From Candidatus Martarchaeota archaeon (lineage in GTDB: Archaea > Micrarchaeota > Micrarchaeia > Micrarchaeales > CABMGC01), in contig JAMCZF010000014.1 of the NCBI GenBank assembly GCA_023485825.1, forward strand, positions 1 to 8,520: DNA of 8,520 nucleotides. Reading direction: 5' to 3'. The notes below the pieces were generated by a model. It saw only the letters and a list, made by a program, of their open reading frames with translations. It had not been told where the DNA came from and did no database searches. The translations under genes were made by a program, and so were the position numbers. Below, piece after piece: positions 1 to 6,045 of this stretch (positions are counted from its first letter, which is position 1; each line of letters begins with the position of its first letter).

Positions 1-1190
1 GGAAGAGCGGGACGGTCAGCGCATTTGAGAACGGCGCCCTCAAGCAAATATCTTCAATACCCTCACGGGACTCCATCGGCGTATTCTATGAGCAGGTAAC
101 TAACATACTTGGCATGCGCGAGCTTGAGGACGAGGGCAAGATAATGGCCATGGCGGATTTCTCGTACCCGTTCAAGTACTCGGAAAACAAGCTGAAGGGG
201 TTTTTCGCCGTCGAAGGCACAGGGATAAAGGCAAGGTACGGCCCCATTGCGCAATACAAGATGCTTAGCAGGATATCGTGGTCGACCCCAAGGGAGCAGT
301 TCGCGTACATGGCGCAGCAGGTTCTGGAGGAGACTCTGCAGAAGTACTTTGAAAATCTGTCAAAGGAGCACAAGTTCGATTCAGTGGCAGTCTCAGGGGG
401 CACAATGTCGAATGTCAAGGCCAACATGCGCATACGCGAGAAAGGCCTCTTCAAGAGGCATTACATATTTCCTCACATGGGCGACGGCGGCATCGCCCTC
501 GGGGCAGCCATGCAGGTAAATTACGAGCTCAACGGAATAAGCGCGTATGCATTCAACGATGCGTATCTTGGCAACGACTACGGCGACAACGAGATTGAGG
601 AAACGCTGAAAAAGGACGCGGCACTTCACTTCGAGCTCGACGGCGACAAGCCGGGGCATGCGGCTGATCTGATAAGCGACAACAATTACCTCTTCTGGTT
701 CCAGGACAGGATGGAGTATGGGCCAAGGGCGCTTGGCAACAGGAGCATAGTGGCGAAGGCCGGCTCAGACGACGTGAAGGACAGGCTGAATCTTTATGTG
801 AAGAAGAGGGAGTGGTTCCAGCCGTTTGCACCCTCGATGCTGGCAGAAGACGCGCACAGGCTCCTCGACGGCGCGACAGAGCACAACAAGTTCATGACCA
901 TGGCCTATCGGGTCAGGGAGCAGCACAGGGATATAATGAAGTCAGTTGTGCATGTGGACATGACCTCAAGGCCGCAGATGGTGGGCGATGAGAACAGGGC
1001 CTACATGGAGATGCTCAAGCGCGTCAGGAAGCGGTCGGGCTATGGCGTAGTTCTCAACACAAGCCTAAACATCCACGGCATGCCGATAGCGATGACTCCA
1101 GAAGACGTGATCAGGGCCGCAAAGGAGACGGGTACGAGGTACATGTTCCTGGGCAGCTACTTCGTGGAGAATACGAAGGCCACATCATAA
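1..1190 (+). CDS. NodU/TobZ-family carbamoyltransferase, 5' end outside window
   Basis: The open frame already runs from the first complete codon at base 3, so the ATG at 114 is internal and the N-terminus lies off the left edge. 395 residues are visible; family members are usually about 550-600. The family transfers a carbamoyl group from carbamoyl phosphate, through a carbamoyl-adenylate, to a hydroxyl on a sugar, antibiotic or other metabolite; the fold is related to HypF and Kae1. Seen: GVFYEQVTNILG (about 75-110) then DEGKIMAMA; SGGTMSNVKAN (393-425); the hallmark EYGPRALGNRS (714-746); KKREWFQPFAPS (801-836); HVDMTSRPQ (951-977); NTSLNIHGMPI (1056-1088). The C-terminal domain is complete and ends in TAA. 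The gene converges on archease with a 6-base gap. The acceptor substrate cannot be told from the sequence; surface-glycan or metabolite decoration is only a guess. Confidence 0.93.
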   Translation, partial: KSGTVSAFENGALKQISSIPSRDSIGVFYEQVTNILGMRELEDEGKIMAMADFSYPFKYSENKLKGFFAVEGTGIKARYGPIAQYKMLSRISWSTPREQFAYMAQQVLEETLQKYFENLSKEHKFDSVAVSGGTMSNVKANMRIREKGLFKRHYIFPHMGDGGIALGAAMQVNYELNGISAYAFNDAYLGNDYGDNEIEETLKKDAALHFELDGDKPGHAADLISDNNYLFWFQDRMEYGPRALGNRSIVAKAGSDDVKDRLNLYVKKREWFQPFAPSMLAEDAHRLLDGATEHNKFMTMAYRVREQHRDIMKSVVHVDMTSRPQMVGDENRAYMEMLKRVRKRSGYGVVLNTSLNIHGMPIAMTPEDVIRAAKETGTRYMFLGSYFVENTKATS

Positions 1191-1196
1191 CCTGCA

Positions 1197-1637
1197 TCAT
1201 ATGTCCACGACTACCCTGATGCTGAATCCCTTCTTTGATTTCCTCACGGCAAGGCCGCTCGGGGTCACAGCCTTCACTTCGAGAAGTCCGTAATCCTCTG
1301 CAGGCACATCCTTGTACTCCAGCACGCCGCTGATGGACAGGCCCTTCCCTGTTTTCAGCCTGTTGACGCTGAATCCCACCGGCACGAGGTTGCCGACCTG
1401 CACCTTTGTGAGCGTGTCCTGGAGGGTGAACCAGACCAGATCCTCTGCGCTGCCTGCAGTATCCTTCACCGTCAACGCCTTAACCGGCTTTCTGACTGCG
1501 GTTATCTTTTTCATGTCGAACATTATGCTCAGCATGGCCATGGCTGCGTTCTCCAGCGCACCTTCCAGGGTCCTGCCGTAGGCTATAAAAGCTATGTCTG
1601 CCATGTGCCTGACGTATCTAAACCGTTTCTGTGCCAT
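1197..1637 (-). CDS. Archease (RtcB tRNA-ligase activator)
   Basis: A 146-residue protein, the normal archease length. The frame stays open upstream to 1841, but family similarity starts at the ATG at 1637 (MAQKRFRYVRHMADIAF), so the 68 upstream residues are rejected. Archease is a small metal-binding cytoplasmic protein that speeds guanylylation and turnover of the RNA ligase RtcB, which joins tRNA exons after intron removal. Seen: HMADI (residues 11-15) and the AYGRTLEGALENAAMAM helix (19-35), both typical of the N-terminus; the EVKAVT strand (120-125); and a C-terminal VVVDI with the expected terminal Asp. Oddity: the usual TYH segment after KAxTYH reads TPSG here (residues 125-128). No RtcB gene is visible, but an intron-containing tRNA lies 2.6 kb away. 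A TATA-like box at 1666-1673 suits a start with little or no leader. Confidence 0.92.
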   Translation of the reverse strand: MAQKRFRYVRHMADIAFIAYGRTLEGALENAAMAMLSIMFDMKKITAVRKPVKALTVKDTAGSAEDLVWFTLQDTLTKVQVGNLVPVGFSVNRLKTGKGLSISGVLEYKDVPAEDYGLLEVKAVTPSGLAVRKSKKGFSIRVVVDI

Positions 1638-1646
1638 AACAACAAA

Positions 1647-1674
1647 GCCTTTATAGGCATAAGAACTATAAAAT
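1647..1674. promoter_or_regulatory. Divergent promoter region between archease and archaeosortase
   Basis: This lies in the 112-base spacer between two divergent starts (1637 minus, 1750 plus). CTATAAAA at 1666-1673 reads TTTTATAG on the minus strand, about 32 bases before the archease ATG, which suits a short or absent leader. The same A/T box could serve the plus strand with transcription starting near 1695-1700. Next to it GCCT-TTAT-AGGC (1647-1658) is a small palindrome that could be a second TATA-like element or an operator. No start was mapped. Confidence 0.5.
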
Positions 1675-1711
1675 ACTGTCCTGTGAAGACAAGAGTAACT
1701 GCTGAAATTTG

Positions 1712-1753
1712 ATGACGACCATATCGACGGAGGACAACCGGGTGCAGGCTTGA
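1712..1753 (+). other. Possible 13-codon leader ORF ahead of the archaeosortase gene
   Basis: ATG at 1712 opens a reading frame (MTTISTEDNRVQA) that stops at TGA 1751-1753. This overlaps the TTG start of the next gene (1750-1752) in a TTGA arrangement typical of translational coupling. It is the only ATG between the divergent promoter and the membrane protein. It could be a translated leader, a sign that the true start is upstream in another frame (a sequencing or real frameshift), or chance. Confidence 0.25.
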
Positions 1754-3276
1754 GGAACGACAACGGGAAGTTGGGCGTGGTGCTCCTAGCGGTGCTTATC
1801 GCCGTTGCACTCATTGCTTCGCTGTATTCTACGCAGTTCACAATCAGCGATACCGACCCAACGACCTACGTCATAATACCGATGCTAATGCTGCCTGTCT
1901 TCGCGCTCTTCTACGCGAAGCGCAGCATCAGGCCCGCAGTAGGCAGGAGGGACATCATTGCAGGACTGCTTCTGTTCCTGGCGCTTGTGCTTGCGACAGG
2001 CTACCTGCGCGTGGGCCTGTCATACCTGTTTGCAAGCTACAATATCGACATGCTCCTGTTTCCCCTGCTCATAGCCTCGTTTGTTGTACTTATATTCGGG
2101 CTTGGGAATCTCAGGAGGTTCTGGCTGCTCATGCTGTACTCGGTCTTTGCCTCGCCCCTGCTTCTCATGCCCATCATCGGCATAAACCCATGGTTTGCTT
2201 CTGTGAATACGCAGATAGTATACGGCGTTCTCGGCCCGTTCCTTCACAACGCGACGTATTCTGCACCGATAACCATAGTCGCCAACGGCTACAGGATAGG
2301 CATAGGCGAAAGCTGCATCGGCGTGGGCCTTCTGATAGCCATAGTGCTGCTTCTTGTGCCTATAGCCTACCTGTATGGCGGCAGCATTCGCAGGAGAGCA
2401 ATGTGGGTGGCGAGCGGCCTTGGGCTCTTCTTCCTGCTTAACGTGTTCCGCATGCTCCTCATTGCAGGGCTGTGGGTTTCGGGCGGGCCGAATGACGCGC
2501 TTGCGCTGTTCCACTCGTTTGCAGGCATGCTTCTGTTCTATGCCGTAGTGATAATCATGATACTCGCTTCCTTCCTGTATGGTATAGGAATCGAGCCTGC
2601 CAAAAGAAAGAGGCAGCGAAGGGGTGATGCTGGCAGTCCTTACAGCCCTGCCGCAGTGGCGCTCGCAGCCATTGTGGCGATCGCCTACCTGTTGCTCGGC
2701 ACAAGCCAATACAATGCTCTGCGCGTATCGCCTTATGCCGTCGCAGCCAGCGGAGTCCCGGCCGGCGCCATGCTGCACCTCGACAGCGTGCTATCCAACA
2801 CAACGTACCTGTATGGGACCGTAATCAACAGCAGCGGCAGCAGTCTGGTAATGAGGCTTTACAACAAGACCAACTCCTCAGTAACAACCACATCACCGAT
2901 ACTCCTTTATGCCTCATTCGGCAACGCAAGCGGCGCGGTCCCCAGATTCGTGAACAGCACAGCAGCAGACAGGCTCTCGTTCATCAACGCATATGGCATC
3001 CGTCAGGATGTTTATTACGTGGTTTCAGGCGGCGTACCCTTCATCTTCTACAGCGCGGCGGCGCCTTATGTCATGAACTCCACATATTCAGTCCTGACGT
3101 TCTACGCCGTTGTGCCAGCAAATGACATGAGCACTGCGAAATGCAGCGCAAACTACGCGTACCTGTATTCTTCCATATTCAACGACATGAACCTGAGGTT
3201 CTACAATGCGACAGCCGTCAGGGACATGAGCACCGGAGCGTGCATCATAGGGGGTGCCATATCTGACGCGGTTTGA
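1750..3276 (+). CDS. Exosortase/archaeosortase-family membrane protease with large outer domain
   Basis: A 508-residue polytopic membrane protein. Exosortases and archaeosortases are cysteine transpeptidases in the membrane that cut C-terminal sorting tails of surface proteins and attach them to lipid or glycan. The N-terminal half has about eight hydrophobic segments (roughly residues 8-26, 41-57, 68-83, 99-117, 125-145, 188-209, 218-242, 255-277). The catalytic set is visible: Cys189 in GESCIGVG, Arg234 in LNVFRM, His255 in LFHSFAG. The usual Cys-Ser/Thr-Gly is Cys-Ile-Gly here. A basic stretch (KRKRQRR, 285-291) precedes another hydrophobic segment (301-317), then a tail of about 190 residues rich in Asn, Ser and Thr with many N-x-S/T sequons, probably outside the cell. 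The start is TTG at 1750, the only usable start after the in-frame stop at 1696; GGTG at 1741 is a weak ribosome site. No sorting tail that could be its substrate is apparent in this window. Confidence 0.85.
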   Translation: MRNDNGKLGVVLLAVLIAVALIASLYSTQFTISDTDPTTYVIIPMLMLPVFALFYAKRSIRPAVGRRDIIAGLLLFLALVLATGYLRVGLSYLFASYNIDMLLFPLLIASFVVLIFGLGNLRRFWLLMLYSVFASPLLLMPIIGINPWFASVNTQIVYGVLGPFLHNATYSAPITIVANGYRIGIGESCIGVGLLIAIVLLLVPIAYLYGGSIRRRAMWVASGLGLFFLLNVFRMLLIAGLWVSGGPNDALALFHSFAGMLLFYAVVIIMILASFLYGIGIEPAKRKRQRRGDAGSPYSPAAVALAAIVAIAYLLLGTSQYNALRVSPYAVAASGVPAGAMLHLDSVLSNTTYLYGTVINSSGSSLVMRLYNKTNSSVTTTSPILLYASFGNASGAVPRFVNSTAADRLSFINAYGIRQDVYYVVSGGVPFIFYSAAAPYVMNSTYSVLTFYAVVPANDMSTAKCSANYAYLYSSIFNDMNLRFYNATAVRDMSTGACIIGGAISDAV

Positions 3277-4243
3277 GTACAGCGCAGGCGCCTTCGTGTT
3301 CCTCCGCCGCGGAGAGGGCTTCAGGCTTTTAATCCTGAGGAAGGACAACGGCGAGTACGACATACCAAAGGGCCACGTAGAAAGCGGGGAAAGCCCAGAA
3401 GATGCAGCGATTAGGGAGATAAGGGAGGAAACCGGCATACGCGCGCAGCTGGTGCCGCACTTCCATGCCGATACAAGTTACTTCTTCAGGAGAGGCAACG
3501 ACGCAGTCTCAAAGCATGTCAGGATCTTCATATCGTTAGCAAGAAGCGGCGCGGTGAGGATATCGAAGGAGCACGTCGGATATGAGTGGCTTGACATCGA
3601 GGGCTTCAGGAAAAAGATAAGGTTCAAGGACACACTCGAGGTGCTGCCGGGCGCGGTCGATTACTTCAAGAGATACGCACGCATGCATGACATAAACACC
3701 GAGTACATGCATATTCCAAACCGGCACAGGGACTGGGACCTGAGCAGGAACTTTGTACCTGGGGACGGACCCCTAAACGCGCAGGTCATGCTGATAGGCC
3801 AGGCGCCAGGAAGGTTCGAGGACCGGCAGCGAAGGCCGTTCGTAGGAAGGAGCGGAAAGCTGCTTGACTGGATGATAAAGAGCGCGCGTCTTAAGCGCGA
3901 AAACGTTTACATAACCAGCGTGGTGCAGTTCTTCCCACCCAAAAACAGGATGCCGGCCGCAAAGGAGATATCCCTGTGCAAGAGGTTCCTGTCCGGCCAA
4001 ATAAAGGTGATTGAACCGCGATTTGTGATTCTTCTTGGCAACGTGGCGCTCAATGCGGTCCTGGGTATGAGGAGCGTGCATGCGAATCACGGTTCAGTAA
4101 TAAGGAAGGACGGTACAACCTACATGATAACGCTGCACCCCGCGGCGGCGCTCAGGTTCAAGAAAAGCAAGGCAATAATGCGGCAGGACTTCTCGAAGTT
4201 CGGAAGACTGATCGCGGAAAGCATTAAAGAGGTTAACGTTTAA
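3254..4243 (+). CDS. Nudix hydrolase fused to family-4-like uracil-DNA glycosylase lacking Fe-S cysteines
   Basis: A 329-residue two-domain protein, GTG start preceded by GGGG, overlapping the archaeosortase gene by 23 bases. Residues about 5-140 are a Nudix domain resembling diadenosine-polyphosphate hydrolases: SAGAFVF, YDIPKGHVESGE, and a complete Nudix box (G40, E46, R54-E55, E58-E59, G61) that binds the catalytic metal. Residues about 175-322 are a uracil-DNA glycosylase of the family 4 (UDGa) type: VMLIGQAPG (178-186), PFVGRSGKLLDWM (195-207), TSVVQFFPPKNR (221-232), VILLGNVAL (258-266), TLHPAAAL (293-300, His295). Family 4 enzymes hold a 4Fe-4S cluster with four Cys. The whole chain here has one, Cys242; the Cys of VVKC is Phe226 and the N-terminal Cys pair is absent. 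The usual Glu of GEAPG is Gln183. Expected jobs are cleaning of modified nucleotides and uracil excision, but glycosylase activity is uncertain. Confidence 0.88.
   Translation: MPYLTRFEYSAGAFVFLRRGEGFRLLILRKDNGEYDIPKGHVESGESPEDAAIREIREETGIRAQLVPHFHADTSYFFRRGNDAVSKHVRIFISLARSGAVRISKEHVGYEWLDIEGFRKKIRFKDTLEVLPGAVDYFKRYARMHDINTEYMHIPNRHRDWDLSRNFVPGDGPLNAQVMLIGQAPGRFEDRQRRPFVGRSGKLLDWMIKSARLKRENVYITSVVQFFPPKNRMPAAKEISLCKRFLSGQIKVIEPRFVILLGNVALNAVLGMRSVHANHGSVIRKDGTTYMITLHPAAALRFKKSKAIMRQDFSKFGRLIAESIKEVNV
4215..4230 (+). promoter_or_regulatory. Possible BRE/TATA promoter of the tRNA gene
   Basis: CGGAAAGCATTAAAG lies 25-40 bases ahead of the tRNA, inside the last codons of the glycosylase. It closely resembles the CGAAAGCATTAATAAG element ahead of the DUF4382 gene, and its spacing to base 4255 is right for a TATA-directed start at or just before the tRNA. 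Co-transcription from the upstream gene is also possible. Confidence 0.4.
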
Positions 4244-4254
4244 TATCTGAGCAC

Positions 4255-4365
4255 GGGCCTGTAGCTTAGCTTGGTTGGAGCACCCGACTGATATAAACTT
4301 TTAGGAAAGGTTTATTCAAAAGCGCAGAAATCGGGAGGCCGAGAGTTCAAATCTCTCCGGGCCCA
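4255..4365 (+). tRNA. tRNA-Ile (anticodon GAU) with a 36-base intron
   Basis: It folds by hand into a complete cloverleaf. Acceptor GGGCCTG (4255-4261) pairs with CGGGCCC (4358-4364), with one T-G wobble, and A4365 is the discriminator. D stem GCTT/GAGC is at 4264-4267 and 4278-4281. Anticodon stem CCCGA (4283-4287) pairs with TCGGG (4331-4335). The variable loop has five bases. T stem GAGAG/CTCTC encloses the loop TTCAAAT (4346-4352). The anticodon loop reads C-T-GAT-A, then an intron, then A, giving anticodon GAT at 4290-4292. The spliced length is 75 and no CCA is encoded. The intron sits at the canonical position 37/38, so the tRNA splicing endonuclease and an RtcB-type ligase (helped by archease) are expected to mature it. 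Confidence 0.95.
4294..4329 (+). other. tRNA-Ile intron with relaxed bulge-helix-bulge
   Basis: The 36 bases between A37 and A38 of the tRNA. CTG of the anticodon loop (4288-4290) can pair with CAG (4325-4327), leaving a three-base AAA bulge (4328-4330) cut after its second base, which is the archaeal endonuclease pattern on the 3' side. The central helix is three pairs plus an A-G mismatch, so the motif is relaxed. The intron has its own hairpin, TAAACTTT against AAAGGTTTA with one bulged G and loop TAGG (about 4294-4314). Boundaries are set by the cloverleaf; a shift of one base cannot be excluded. Confidence 0.85.
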
Positions 4366-4608
4366 TAATACTCAACGTCAGAATCTCCTCCGCATACGCT
4401 TCAGGGCCATGGTGACGGGCGAGAAGGCGTTGCCCAGTACCTTCTGTATATGTTCTTTCTGTGGCCCAGTGAACCGAAACGCCGCACTTGCCTACAAAAA
4501 AGAACGCGCGTCTACGACGGAGCTTTCCGAGTCCATTTCCTTCATGTCTTCGGTTCCTTGTTTAGGTTTCCTGTTGTCCTAGCAAAACCGAACCTAAACC
4601 TAAGCATC
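4366..4608. other. Spacer without a supported gene
   Basis: Between the tRNA and the next promoter I find no recognisable gene. Three short frames are open: plus 4409-4582 (57 codons, FCICSFC motif); minus from ATG 4545, 17 residues, ending just past a run of six T; and a minus frame after that run ending at TGA near 4381, reading GPQKEHIQKVLGNAFSP and a basic tail with high GC at third positions. The latter two might be pieces of one decayed small gene, but no family is recognised. Confidence 0.4.
4560..4599. repeat. Inverted repeat, 9-bp arms
   Basis: GTTTAGGTT (4560-4568) and AACCTAAAC (4591-4599) are perfect reverse complements around a 22-base loop. A second small pair (CGGTT 4551-4555, AACCG 4586-4590) overlaps it. 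It ends about 10 bases ahead of the BRE/TATA element of the DUF4382 gene, so a regulator site is possible; a terminator is less likely because no T-run follows. Confidence 0.5.
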
Positions 4609-4624
4609 GCGAAAGCATTAATAA
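4609..4624 (+). promoter_or_regulatory. BRE/TATA promoter of the DUF4382 gene
   Basis: GCGAAAGCATTAATAA combines a CGAAA-type BRE with a TATA-like ATTAATAA, 30-45 bases ahead of the ATG at 4655. This predicts a transcript start near 4645, immediately before or within the GGTGAT ribosome site at 4646-4651. Confidence 0.6.
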
Positions 4625-4654
4625 GTCTGCAGGAGTACTCTAATTGGTGATGGG

Positions 4655-5620
4655 ATGGCGTCTTTAGCGGCGTATGGAATTGTAGTTATTGCTGTTGTTG
4701 TCGTGGTCGCGCTTGCGGCCTGGGCTATTGTGGGCGCGGGCTCTTCGTCTGGAATGAGGACGCTTGCGGTGCAGCTGACGGATCCGCCGCACGTGCCCCA
4801 GGGAACACAGGCGCTTCTTGTGACGTATTCGTCGGTCGATGTGCATGTGTCCGGAGTCAATCAATCAGGGTGGGTTGTTGCACAAGGATCGGGCACCGTA
4901 AACCTTACTGCCTTGGTCAATGCATCAGAGACCATAGCGACCGCACAGGTTGAGACAAATGCCACGGTGAACATGGTTCGCTTCAATGTGTCCAGTGCGC
5001 AGATAATAATAAACGGTACATCATATGCCGTTTCCATGCCGAACAACCAGGTTACCGTTGCGGTGACGGGAAACCAGAAGATAAGCTCTAACTCGGCCTC
5101 TTCGGTGGTGGTGAGCATATCCCCTACGGTAAACTACAACAGCGGCACAGGAACCTACATCATGGCGCCTGCGGCAAGGGCTATAGTCGTCAGCGCAAAT
5201 TCCAGCGTTGAGGTAGGCACCAATGTGGGAAGCACTGTTTCGCTTGGCTCTGGACTTAGGCTCAGGCTGGGGCTTGGTCTTGGCGGCACGGGCAACAGCA
5301 GCACAGGGGGCGGCGGCTCAAACATGACAGGCAACGGCACGTCAACAGCCTCAGGCGAGGAAGCCATTGCGTCGGTTGGCACTAGGATAAGCAACTTCCT
5401 GGTGCAGGGCGTGAGCTACAACAACATGGAGGTCAGCGGGCTTATGTACACGCTGTACCCTGTGGCAACGATTGTAGGGGCTGCAACTACGCTGCGCATT
5501 AATGGAACTATAGGATATGCGTGTGACAACAGCGAGTATGTGCTTACTGCCATAAATTCGAATGGCACGGCAACGTTCGCGAAGATGCAAAGCAACAGCA
5601 CCGGCGGATGCCCGGTATGA
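4655..5620 (+). CDS. Membrane-anchored DUF4382-domain surface protein
   Basis: A 321-residue protein of unknown biochemical function. Residues 5-28 are one strongly hydrophobic segment with no preceding positive charge, a signal anchor that would leave the rest outside the cell. Residues about 37-180 match the DUF4382 pattern: LAVQLTDPPH at its start, TYSSVDVHVSG, then GW, TVNLTALVN, VRFNVSSAQIIINGTSYAV, and a closing strand before MAPAARAIVV. Residues 198-234 are a low-complexity Gly/Ser/Leu/Asn linker (LRLRLGLGLGG, then GTGNSSTGGGG). The remainder (about 238-321) is an unrecognised domain with two Cys (290, 319) that could form a disulfide. There are many N-x-S/T sites. The start is ATG 4655 behind GGTGA with 4 bases spacing; an ATG at 4650 is out of frame. 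No C-terminal archaeosortase sorting tail is present. Confidence 0.85.
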   Translation: MASLAAYGIVVIAVVVVVALAAWAIVGAGSSSGMRTLAVQLTDPPHVPQGTQALLVTYSSVDVHVSGVNQSGWVVAQGSGTVNLTALVNASETIATAQVETNATVNMVRFNVSSAQIIINGTSYAVSMPNNQVTVAVTGNQKISSNSASSVVVSISPTVNYNSGTGTYIMAPAARAIVVSANSSVEVGTNVGSTVSLGSGLRLRLGLGLGGTGNSSTGGGGSNMTGNGTSTASGEEAIASVGTRISNFLVQGVSYNNMEVSGLMYTLYPVATIVGAATTLRINGTIGYACDNSEYVLTAINSNGTATFAKMQSNSTGGCPV

Positions 5621-5641
5621 CAAAGCTGCAGACAGGCAAAG

Positions 5642-5651
5642 GCACATAAAC
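5642..5651 (+). promoter_or_regulatory. TATA-like box of the dehydrogenase fragment
   Basis: GCACATAAAC lies 26-35 bases before the ATG at 5677, the spacing expected for a leaderless archaeal transcript. It suggests the dehydrogenase once had its own promoter, and perhaps still has. Confidence 0.45.
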
Positions 5652-5676
5652 CTGACGTGCACGTATATACGATTGC

Positions 5677-6045
5677 ATGAGACTCTCCGGGAAGAATATT
5701 CTGGTTGTCGGGGTGGGGCCTGGGCTCGGAACCGCTACCGCTTACATGCTCCTGAAGGATGGCGCGAATGTGGCGGCTGTTGCACGGAAGGAGGAGCGCC
5801 TTGAGAAGGTCAAGGAAACGCTGTCAGACCCGGCCAACCTTCTCTGCATAGCCGCTGATGCATCAAGCATGGAGGGGGCGCAGAAGATCACAAAGGCAGT
5901 TGCAGAGAAGTTCGATGGCGTGGACGGAATTGCCCTGTACGGGTATCCTGGCGCTCAGGATAGCTTGAACGAGCTTATAGAATCCTGGACTTGCGGCAGG
6001 TATTTGGAGAACTGGCTAGGCGATGCAGTGTACGTTATCACGTAG
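5677..6045 (+). pseudogene. 3'-truncated short-chain dehydrogenase/reductase (SDR)
   Basis: The frame encodes 122 residues. The first 90 or so are the start of an SDR Rossmann fold: LSGKNILVVGVGPGLG with the Gly-x3-Gly-x-Gly nucleotide loop (G12, G16, G18), the ANVAAVAR turn (30-37) where NADP-type enzymes often place Arg, and IAADASS (58-64). SDRs need about 240 residues, including an NNAG strand, a catalytic Ser, and Tyr-x3-Lys. From base 5958 on, the sequence is instead the antisense of the PsbP-like gene's 3' end, so residues 94-122 are not SDR sequence. No continuation is seen in any frame. A deletion or rearrangement next to the convergent gene most likely removed the rest. The remnant has normal codon use and a plausible promoter, so it could still be expressed, but it should not be catalytic. 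NADP(H) preference is inferred. Confidence 0.7.

Noticed and set aside
1638..1841. N-terminal extension of the archease frame
   Set aside because: The 68 extra residues resemble no archease, cross the divergent TATA region and overlap the membrane protein's start; family similarity begins exactly at ATG 1637.
2020..2778. 252-codon open frame on the minus strand inside the archaeosortase gene
   Set aside because: Its composition (His, Gln, Arg and Tyr rich, no motif) is that of a shadow frame; the plus strand has catalytic residues and membrane helices.
4450..4650. 66-codon plus-strand frame between the tRNA and the DUF4382 gene
   Set aside because: It runs through the inverted repeat and the BRE/TATA promoter, and resembles no protein.
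4655..5620. DUF4382 protein as an archaeosortase substrate
   Set aside because: Its C-terminus ends in a polar segment without a membrane helix or basic tail, so it lacks the known sorting-signal layout.
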